18,598 nucleotides of DNA. It comes from WHSM01 sp050701635. Its GTDB lineage: Bacteria > Actinomycetota > Actinomycetes > Mycobacteriales > Micromonosporaceae. The DNA lies in NCBI GenBank assembly GCA_050701635.1, contig JBOGDF010000070.1, forward strand, positions 1 through 18,598. The letters run 5' to 3'. The notes beneath the pieces were generated by a model. It ran no database searches, was not told the origin of the DNA, and was given only the letters and a program-made list of their open reading frames with translations. The translations under genes and the position numbers were made by a program. Positions 7,539-13,369 of the stretch are shown here, in pieces. Positions within the stretch are counted from its first letter, which is position 1, and each line of letters opens with the position of its first letter.

Positions 7539-8187
7539 CTTTGGCCTGCTTCGCGGTGGCCGACTGCGCGACCAGGTGCGCCGCCGGCTCGGAGTAGCTG
7601 ATGTCGACGACTTTCGCCCCGTCGAAGTGGAACGAGGTGAGGCTGGCGAGGTTGCACTGCCGGCGCCGCGGGTCGTGCCAGAGCCGCTTGCCCTCCACGT
7701 ACCGGCGAAGGGTCCAGATCGGCAGTTGGTGCGAGACGCAGAACGCCTCGCCGGTCGCGCCGCCAGCGGTTTCGGCGGCCTCGCGCGCGGCGTGCAGCGC
7801 CTGCGACATCCGGGCGGCGATCGTGGTGTACGGCTCGCCCCAGGACGGGATCATCGGGTTGCGCAGCACCCACCAGTTGCGCGGATCGCGCAGCGCTCCG
7901 TCCCCGACGCCGACCTTCTTGCCCTCGAACCAGTTGGCCGACTCGATCAGGTCGGCGTCGGTGGTGATCGGCAGCTCGAACTGCTCGGCGACCGGCCGCG
8001 CAGTCTCCTGGGCGCGTTCGAGTGGGCTCGCCACCAGGTGCACGATGGGGCGGTCCTTGATCGAGTCGGCGGCGGCGCGCGCCATCGCCTCGCCCAGCTC
8101 GGAGAGGTGGTAGCCGGGCAGCCGGCCGTACAGGATGCCCTTCGGGTTGTGCACCTCACCGTGCCGCAGCAGGTGTACGACGCTCAT
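7531..8187 (-). CDS. Histidine phosphatase (phosphoglycerate mutase-like) family protein
   Basis: 218 residues. It has the phosphohistidine motif LLRHGE at residues 6-11, the second-arginine motif SPLERAQETA, a mid-domain WGEPYTTIAARM (general acid Glu), and the second His in CVSHQLPIW. All catalytic residues of the branch-1 histidine phosphatase fold are present. The substrate is unknown. The family member in this position is a conserved passenger of the actinobacterial hemL-ccs operon (Rv0525 in M. tuberculosis), so a role near heme or cytochrome assembly is possible but unproven. The ATG at 8187 forms an ATGA overlap with the hemL stop, so that start is firm; a longer frame to 8283 lies inside hemL. 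Confidence 0.92.
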   Translation of the reverse strand: MSVVHLLRHGEVHNPKGILYGRLPGYHLSELGEAMARAAADSIKDRPIVHLVASPLERAQETARPVAEQFELPITTDADLIESANWFEGKKVGVGDGALRDPRNWWVLRNPMIPSWGEPYTTIAARMSQALHAAREAAETAGGATGEAFCVSHQLPIWTLRRYVEGKRLWHDPRRRQCNLASLTSFHFDGAKVVDISYSEPAAHLVAQSATAKQAKGA

Positions 8188-9500
8188 GGCGCCTCCCTGG
8201 CCGCGACAGCCTGGGCGGCCTTCGGCAGCGCCGCGACGATCTGGGAGACCGCCTCGTCGTCGTGCACGCTGGACAGGAACCACGCCTCGTACGCGCTCGG
8301 CGGCAGGTAGACGCCCTGCCGCAGCATCTCGTGGAAGAAGACCCCGTACGCCCCGGTGTCCTGGGTCTGCGCGGTGGCGAAGTCGGTGACGTCGGCGTCG
8401 GTGAAGAAGACGCTGAACATGGTGCCGGCGGTCGACAGCCGGTGCGGTACACCGGCCTTCGTCAACGCGTCGGTCGCGGCCTGCGCCACGGTCGCGGCGG
8501 CCGCGGCGAGCTTCCGGTACGCCTCGTCCGTACCCAGCCGCAGCGTCGCCAGCCCGGCCGCGGTGGCGAGCGGATTGCCGGACAGCGTGCCCGCCTGGTA
8601 GACCGGCCCGAGCGGGGCGAGCCGCTGCATGATCTCCCGGCGTCCGCCGAACGCCGCGGCCGGCAGCCCCCCGCCCATCACCTTCCCGTACGTATAGAGG
8701 TCGGCGTCAACCGGATCCAGCCCGGCCCACCCCGCGGGGCCGGCGCGGAAGCCGGTCATCACCTCGTCCAGGATCAGCAGCGCGCCGTGGCTGTGCGCGA
8801 TCTCGGCGAGCCGCTGGTTGAAGCCGTGCCGGGGCGCGATGACGCCCATGTTGCCCGGCGCCGCCTCGGTGATGATCGCCGCGATCTCGCCCGGGTGCTG
8901 CGCGAACGCCGCCTCGACCCCGGCGACGTCGTGGTAGCCGACCACGATCGTGTCGGTCGCGGCGGCCGCGGTCACGCCGGCCGAGTCGGGCTGCCCCAGC
9001 GTGGCGGCGCCCGACCCTGCCGCGACCAGCAGCGAGTCGACGTGCCCGTGGTAGCAGCCAGCGAACTTGATGATCTTGTCGCGCCCGGTGGTGCCCCGCG
9101 CCAGCCGGATCGCGCTCATCGTCGCCTCGGTGCCCGAGTTGACCAGCCTGATCTGATCGACTGGGGTCCGCGTCACCAGCTCCTCGGCCAGCTCCACCTC
9201 ACCCGGCGTCGGCGCCCCGAAGCTGGTGCCCTTCGCGGCCGCCTCGGTGACGGCGGCGACCACCGCCGGGTGGGCGTGCCCGTGCAGCAGCGGCCCCCAG
9301 GAGCAGACCAGATCGACGTACCGGTTGCCGTCGGCGTCGTAGACGTACGGCCCTTCGCCGCGCACCATCATCCGCGGTGTGCCGCCGACCGCGCCGAACG
9401 CGCGTACAGGCGAATTCACCCCGCCCGGTGTGACAACCTGGGCGCGGGTGAACAGCTCTGCGGAGGCGCTGCCCCCGCCGGGGGAATGTGACTCACTCAC
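8184..9500 (-). CDS. hemL: Glutamate-1-semialdehyde 2,1-aminomutase
   Basis: 438 residues, a normal length for HemL. It carries the class III aminotransferase features: VNSGTEATMSAIRLAR, the FAGCYHGHVDSLL loop specific to GSA aminomutases, LILDEVMTGFR (Asp for the pyridine nitrogen), and the PLP lysine near residue 273 in YTYGKVMGGGLP. The enzyme converts glutamate-1-semialdehyde to 5-aminolevulinate in the C5 pathway of tetrapyrrole synthesis, in the cytosol. A GTG start at 9500 gives MSESHSPGGGSASAELF; no strong Shine-Dalgarno precedes it, though an AACAAT box (minus strand, 9515-9510) sits 9 bases upstream and might drive a near-leaderless transcript. First gene of the operon. Confidence 0.96.
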   Translation of the reverse strand: MSESHSPGGGSASAELFTRAQVVTPGGVNSPVRAFGAVGGTPRMMVRGEGPYVYDADGNRYVDLVCSWGPLLHGHAHPAVVAAVTEAAAKGTSFGAPTPGEVELAEELVTRTPVDQIRLVNSGTEATMSAIRLARGTTGRDKIIKFAGCYHGHVDSLLVAAGSGAATLGQPDSAGVTAAAATDTIVVGYHDVAGVEAAFAQHPGEIAAIITEAAPGNMGVIAPRHGFNQRLAEIAHSHGALLILDEVMTGFRAGPAGWAGLDPVDADLYTYGKVMGGGLPAAAFGGRREIMQRLAPLGPVYQAGTLSGNPLATAAGLATLRLGTDEAYRKLAAAAATVAQAATDALTKAGVPHRLSTAGTMFSVFFTDADVTDFATAQTQDTGAYGVFFHEMLRQGVYLPPSAYEAWFLSSVHDDEAVSQIVAALPKAAQAVAAREAP

Positions 9501-9578
9501 AGCGCCGCCATTGTTGCAGCCGCGCCCGCCGCGCCGCCCCTGGGGCGTCCCGCGTGTGCCCCATCACCCTGGAATTTC

Positions 9579-9644
9579 AAGATCGCCATTTCGGGTACGG
9601 ATCAGCGCCAGCCGTCGCCGATCCGTACCCCAGAACAGCGATCT
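9579..9644. terminator. Hairpin between a small unknown gene and hemL
   Basis: Bases 9579-9602 pair with 9621-9644 with one bulge and a few mismatches, around an 18-base loop. The right arm runs into the TAG (9643-9645) of the small gene read from the minus strand, so it would fold directly at that gene's end and isolate it from hemL. The left arm (AAGATCGCCATTTCGGG...) is nearly the same as in the hairpin at 3197, which points to a dispersed element family. Confidence 0.65.
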
Positions 9645-9936
9645 AGCGGCTACGCGACGCCGGGCTGAGCCAGATCAGCTCCGTGTAGCCGTGGTGCCCG
9701 TGGATTGTCTTGACGGCGGTGACCGAGTCGTAGACCCCGATGCTCGGATGGCCGGTGGTACGACCCAGCCAGCACAGAGTCACCGCGCCCGCCGGCGGAT
9801 AGAGCGTCCCGTATGCGACCAACCCGGTGCCGCTGACGCCGCCTAGATCGAGATGGCGCCGCAGGGCGAACAGTCGCGGCAGTTCCTCGACCGTGGTCGT
9901 CTTCCTACCGATGTGCGAAGGCTCAGGCATGCTCAT
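9643..9936 (-). CDS. Small protein of unknown function (SGTG / HGHxGxT type)
   Basis: 97 residues from the ATG at 9936, chosen because it forms an ATGA overlap with the upstream gene; a GTG at 9945 is also open. The protein has a compact beta-rich look: LGGVSGTGLVAYGTLYPPAGAVTLCWLG, then HPSIGVYDSVTAVKTIHGHHGYTELIWL. I recall similar short actinobacterial proteins with 'VSGTGvVAeG...lrWlg...S...aihGHgG.T...W', all without known function; this is memory, not a search. No signal peptide, membrane helix or obvious catalytic residue. It is cotranscribed with the gene at 9933 and diverges from an XRE-type regulator. Confidence 0.75.
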   Translation of the reverse strand: MSMPEPSHIGRKTTTVEELPRLFALRRHLDLGGVSGTGLVAYGTLYPPAGAVTLCWLGRTTGHPSIGVYDSVTAVKTIHGHHGYTELIWLSPASRSR

Positions 9937-10232
9937 CCGCGCCACCGCGGCTCAGTCATGACGACCCGACCCACCGCGCGGCTGCCGTCTCCTGCCTGTG
10001 CGACACAACGTCGCATGACGTCGTGTGCCAGACGCCAGCTGTCGCAGGCGACCTCGCAGCGGGGTCCGAAAACGGGCAGGGTTCGCAGCGGCAGCCGGCC
10101 GCACTCGCAGATCTGGTGCGTCGAGACAATCCGGTGCCGGCGCATGGCGAGCGCCATCGTCTGTACGTGCCGTCCGATCTCGAAGTTGAGGCTCGGCGCA
10201 TCGAGTGGTCGTACGCGTAGCTGGGTGGTCAT
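9933..10232 (-). CDS. Small cysteine-containing protein of unknown function
   Basis: 99 residues. The ATG at 10232 is supported by GGGGAG eight bases upstream on the minus strand. The N-terminal half is helical and rich in Arg/His (FEIGRHVQTMALAMRRHRIVS). The second half has five cysteines in HQICECGRLPLRTLPVFGPRCEVACDSWRLAHDVMRRC, with a CxCG that could bind metal with the later cysteines. Not recognised. Its stop overlaps the next start (ATGA), so the pair is probably co-produced in fixed ratio. Its promoter must lie in the 170-bp region shared with the divergent XRE regulator. Confidence 0.7.
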   Translation of the reverse strand: MTTQLRVRPLDAPSLNFEIGRHVQTMALAMRRHRIVSTHQICECGRLPLRTLPVFGPRCEVACDSWRLAHDVMRRCVAQAGDGSRAVGRVVMTEPRWRG

Positions 10233-10304
10233 GGTGGTTTCTCCCCGCATCTCGGGCTGATCTTGCCTACAGCGACGATGGGCGGGCCGGGGCTGGTATT
10301 GAAG

Positions 10305-10336
10305 ATGGCGACGGGGTGACATCGCCATGTCACCCC
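10305..10336. promoter_or_regulatory. Overlapping palindromes, candidate operator between divergent genes
   Basis: Bases 10313-10322 (GGGGTGACAT) and 10327-10336 (ATGTCACCCC) are perfect ten-base inverted repeats around CGCC. A second inverted repeat, ATGGCGA at 10305-10311 with TCGCCAT at 10322-10328, interlocks with the first. The right arm covers a possible -35 (GTCACC, 10329-10334) that would pair with TAGTAC at 10353-10358 for the XRE gene. The palindrome centre is 78 bases before the regulator's ATG and 92 before the divergent gene's ATG. Autoregulation by the XRE protein is the simplest reading, but it is inference. Confidence 0.6.
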
Positions 10337-10402
10337 CTGCTGTCATGGTGCCTAGTACGGCAGACTTGAGACATCGCTCGCTGTTGTCGTGGGGGTGCCT
10401 GG

Positions 10403-11635
10403 ATGAGCGTCAAGCCCGGATGGGCGATGCGACTGCGCAGGGAGCGCGAGGCACGCGGCTGGTCGCAGCGGGACACCATCCGTGCGATGCGCTCCCACAC
10501 GGATCGGCCGCTGCCAGACGAGGACGCGCTGCTGCGCAGCTGGAAGCGCTGGGAGTCGGGGCGGCATGTACCGGACGGGTTCTACCAACCGCTCATCGCC
10601 AAGACGTTCGGTACGGTCTCGGCCGCGTTGTTCGACGCCGTCCGTGAGCGCCGGCGCGCGGTCACCAACGTCTCGGGGCTGGACACGCTGGAGCTGCTGG
10701 CGCGGCTGCGATCGTCCGATGTGGACCAGGTGACGCTGGACGCGCTGCGGGTCACCGCCGATCAGCTGTGCTCCGACTACCGCCACCTGCCGGCCGTACA
10801 GCTGCGTACCGAGGGGCTGAGCTGGCTGCGCCGCATCACGGGGCTGCTGGAGCACCGACTGACGCTGGCGCAGCATCGCGAGGTGCTGGCGCTGGCGGGC
10901 TGGGTCGCCCTCCTGGTGGGCTGCGTGGAGTACGACCTGGGCGCCAGCCGGAGCGCGGACGCCACCCGGCTGGCCGCCCTGTCGCTCGGGCAGGAGGCGG
11001 AGCACGCCGAAATCGTCGGCTGGGCTTACGAAATGCGCGCCTGGCAGGCGCTCACCAAGGGCGACTACCAGGGCGTGATCGCGGCCGCCGAAGCCGGACG
11101 CGCGGCGGCACCGCACCACGGTGTGGCGGTGCAGTTGGCGGCGCAGCAGGCCAAGGCGTGGGCTCGCTTGGGCGACCGCCGTCAGGTGGCGGCAGCACTC
11201 GACGGGGGCCGCGCGCTGCTCGAGGGGATGCCGCTCCCGGACAACCCGGAGCACCATTTCGTGGTCGATCCCGCGAAGTTCGACTTCTACGCCATGGACT
11301 GCCACCGGGTGCTGAGCGAGGACCGGCTCGCCACCGTGTACGCCGAGGAGGTGATCCGCGCGGCAACCGACTGGGACGGCACCGTTCGGGCGCCGATGCG
11401 GGTCGCGGAAGCGCAGGTCACGCTCGGTGTGGTCGCCGCCCGGCGCGGCGAGCTCGCGCAGGCGGTCGACCATGGACACCGCGCGTGGGACGGGGAGCGC
11501 AGCTCGCGTCCGCACCTGCTGATGTTGTCCGCCGAGCTGGAGTCGATCCTGAGCCGGCGGTACGCCAGTGAGCCGGCGACCCGCGACTACCTGACCCGGC
11601 TGCGCGAACTGCGTCAATCGCCGCTGCTCGGGTGA
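10403..11635 (+). CDS. XRE-type helix-turn-helix regulator with TPR-like C-terminal region
   Basis: 410 residues. Residues about 6-70 form a helix-turn-helix of the actinobacterial long-XRE kind: WAMRLRREREARGWSQRDTIRAM, then WKRWESGRHVPDGFYQPLIAKTFG, with a lengthened loop between the helices. The rest is almost all helical and alanine/leucine-rich, with pairs such as EIVGWAYEMRAWQALTKGDYQGVIAAAEAG and AVQLAAQQAKAWARLGDRRQVAAALDGG that look like tetratricopeptide units. Such regions usually bind a peptide or protein partner. The ATG at 10403 has GGGGG at 10391-10395. Proteins of this layout regulate development or secondary metabolism in Streptomyces (NsdA is one I recall), but no specific target is implied here. 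It diverges from the two small genes. Confidence 0.85.
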   Translation: MSVKPGWAMRLRREREARGWSQRDTIRAMRSHTDRPLPDEDALLRSWKRWESGRHVPDGFYQPLIAKTFGTVSAALFDAVRERRRAVTNVSGLDTLELLARLRSSDVDQVTLDALRVTADQLCSDYRHLPAVQLRTEGLSWLRRITGLLEHRLTLAQHREVLALAGWVALLVGCVEYDLGASRSADATRLAALSLGQEAEHAEIVGWAYEMRAWQALTKGDYQGVIAAAEAGRAAAPHHGVAVQLAAQQAKAWARLGDRRQVAAALDGGRALLEGMPLPDNPEHHFVVDPAKFDFYAMDCHRVLSEDRLATVYAEEVIRAATDWDGTVRAPMRVAEAQVTLGVVAARRGELAQAVDHGHRAWDGERSSRPHLLMLSAELESILSRRYASEPATRDYLTRLRELRQSPLLG

Positions 11636-11747
11636 AAGCGCCTCAGTCCCTTGTGGAGTGAGTACGCACCGGGGTCTGGTGTCCGGGTCGCGGGAGCGGT
11701 TTACTGACCGGTAACGGACGGCGTGTCCAATTGCTGGGGAGGCAACC

Positions 11748-12197
11748 ATGGCGTCACGGGTCAGGCGTGCGGTCGGTACGGCGGCGATGGTGGTCGGTCT
11801 CGCGGCCGGCGGAGTGTTCGGTGCGGCGAGCGCGGCGCCCGCGGCCACCGGTACGGCGAGCACCGCGCAGGCCGAGACCACGGCAAGCACGGTGGTCGAC
11901 ATCCCGACCTTGAAGCTCGGCTCCACCGGCACCGGCGTGAAATGCGCGGAGCAGATGCTGTGGGTGATCGGGGCGCCGGAGCTGGCGCCGGACGGGATCT
12001 TCGGGCTGCATACCCAGTGGCGGGTGAAGGACTTCGAGCGGTTCTTCGGGCTCACCGTGGACGGCGAGGTGGACGCCCAGACCGGGGCGGCGATGTTCTA
12101 CATCGCGTCACTGCAGGGCGAGAACCCGATTCGCGACCCGTTCGACATCTGGAACGCCGAGCGGGCCGCGTACTGCGAGGCGTACGTACCCCATTAG
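11748..12197 (+). CDS. Small secreted peptidoglycan-binding domain protein
   Basis: 149 residues. The ATG has a strong GGGGAGG about seven bases upstream. Residues 1-~45 are a signal peptide and Ala/Thr-rich spacer (AVGTAAMVVGLAAGGVFGAASAAPAATG). The mature part is a single PG_binding_1-like repeat: LKLGSTGTGVKCAEQMLWVIGAPELAPDGIFGLHTQWRVKDFERFFGLTVDGEVDAQTGAAMF. The two 'DGxFG...V..FQ...GL.vDG.vg..T' elements are the hallmark. No catalytic domain is attached, so it may bind the wall or act as an inhibitor or adaptor. Two cysteines (VKCAEQ and AYCEAY) may form a disulfide. The TAG at 12195-12197 overlaps the end of the convergent gene. Confidence 0.85.
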   Translation: MASRVRRAVGTAAMVVGLAAGGVFGAASAAPAATGTASTAQAETTASTVVDIPTLKLGSTGTGVKCAEQMLWVIGAPELAPDGIFGLHTQWRVKDFERFFGLTVDGEVDAQTGAAMFYIASLQGENPIRDPFDIWNAERAAYCEAYVPH

Positions 12198-13213
12198 TAA
12201 TGGATCCGGGCGTGTACGGCGCGGTGGTCGGAGTAGTCCCGGTCGTCCCGGTCGGTGCCGGTGAACCGGAGGTCGGCGGCGTCGCCTTCGTTGAAGGTGA
12301 TGGTGTGCTCGGCGCCGGTGAACGGCATGCCGCTGGAGCGGCGGGCGAACAGGAAGTCGATGCGGCGGTCGGCGCTGATCGTCCAGTTGGCGCGCAGGCA
12401 GGCCTTGATGTCGGTGCTGGATTCGCGGCAGTGGTCGTAGAGGGCGTCACGGAAGCCGAGGCCGCCGCCGAGGTCGCCGTTGGTACGGGTGTACCAGCTG
12501 CGCCACGCGCCGCCGTCCTGGTCGGTGACGTTGCCGTCGCCGCCCCAGATCATCAGTGAGCCGCCGGTGGTGGTGACCGCTTCGGCGGCTTCCCGGGCGT
12601 TTTCGGAGGCGCAGGGCGGGCCGTCCATCGCACCGGTGGGCCAGTGGATCGAGCCGGCCGTGATGTGCTTGCGCGCGATCTTGTCGTACAGCTTCGCGCG
12701 GATGTTGACCGTACGGTCCTGGGAATTGTTGGCGCAGCCGCCGGTGCTGGTCAGCGCGTCGGACTGCCAGGTCGCGGTGCTCACCAGGTCGAAGCGGCCG
12801 GTGCGGTAGATGATCGCGTTGGTCTGCTGGGCCTTCTCGGCGCCGCACGGCGAGTTCATCCGCTCCGGATCCGGTATCGCGAGCACGCCGGCGTACACCC
12901 CGGCGAGCTGGTCGGTCATCGCGGTCACCAGCTGGTTGAGCTGGGTACGGTTCGCGATCTGCTGGACGAGGAACAGGTCCGGGCTGGTCTCGTACCCCTT
13001 CATGTAATAGATCAGGTCCTGCCAGTCCCCGGGGCAGAAGGCGTCGACCGTCTCCAGGTTCTCGATGTTGTTGACGTACACCTGGAGGTAGGCGGGGTCG
13101 TTGTTGACCGCGGAGGCGGCGCCGACGTCCGCGCTGGCCGGCGGGCCGACCGCCAGCGTGGTGAAGGTCAAGATCGCGACAACCCATCCGGCGGTACGGC
13201 GGATCCGGTGCAC
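12194..13213 (-). CDS. Secreted endonuclease/exonuclease/phosphatase-fold protein
   Basis: 339 residues from a GTG at 13213, fixed by AGGAGG eight bases upstream on the minus strand. Residues 1-28 are a Sec signal (HRIRRTAGWVVAILTFTTLAVGPPASA). EEP fold landmarks follow: QVYVNNIENL (Asn49), FLVQQIANRT (84-85), SIHW (His190), WGGDGNV (Asp226/Asn228), RIDFLF (Asp286), YSDHRAV (Asp329-His330). The position that is normally the metal-binding Glu (LQE) reads VQQ, so the metal site is altered. Six cysteines (60, 123, 160, 201, 262, 272) suggest three disulfides, in keeping with secretion. Likely an extracellular nuclease or phosphodiesterase relative; activity is uncertain. The TAA overlaps the convergent gene's TAG by three bases. 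Confidence 0.85.
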   Translation of the reverse strand: MHRIRRTAGWVVAILTFTTLAVGPPASADVGAASAVNNDPAYLQVYVNNIENLETVDAFCPGDWQDLIYYMKGYETSPDLFLVQQIANRTQLNQLVTAMTDQLAGVYAGVLAIPDPERMNSPCGAEKAQQTNAIIYRTGRFDLVSTATWQSDALTSTGGCANNSQDRTVNIRAKLYDKIARKHITAGSIHWPTGAMDGPPCASENAREAAEAVTTTGGSLMIWGGDGNVTDQDGGAWRSWYTRTNGDLGGGLGFRDALYDHCRESSTDIKACLRANWTISADRRIDFLFARRSSGMPFTGAEHTITFNEGDAADLRFTGTDRDDRDYSDHRAVHARIHY

Positions 13214-13338
13214 GGCGGTCCTCCTCGTCCTGCGGTGACGTCGCCCGAGTGTCCCGGCGATGGTGTCCGCGCCGCTACCCCGGCTATCCGTCCAGGGGGT
13301 TACCGTACGACGACATATTCCGTAGGCTATCGACGCTT

Positions 13339-13350
13339 CGAAAGTTTCCG
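13339..13350. promoter_or_regulatory. CGAAAGTTTC-type palindrome upstream of the glycosidase-like gene
   Basis: CGAAAGTTTCCG at 13339-13350 resembles the CGAAAnTTTCG palindromes reported upstream of polysaccharide-degrading genes in streptomycetes (LacI-type repressor sites), with one extra base. It sits 20 bases before the ATG at 13370, in the 156-bp gap shared with the divergent secreted EEP gene. The match is short and could be chance. Confidence 0.3.
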
Positions 13351-13369
13351 CCACCCCTCGGAGGCCGTG

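Noticed and set aside
9643..11635. Assignment as a toxin-antitoxin locus
   Set aside because: The small proteins show no toxin fold I can recognise and the XRE protein is far larger than an antitoxin.
10352..12055. A 567-codon minus-strand frame opposite the XRE regulator
   Set aside because: No domain, no ribosome site, and it crosses the regulator, its neighbour and the intergenic gap; it is an antisense shadow.
12644..13369. Upstream extension of the GHL10 frame
   Set aside because: It is antisense to the secreted EEP gene; the Tat-like signal peptide begins at 13370 with GGAGG in front.
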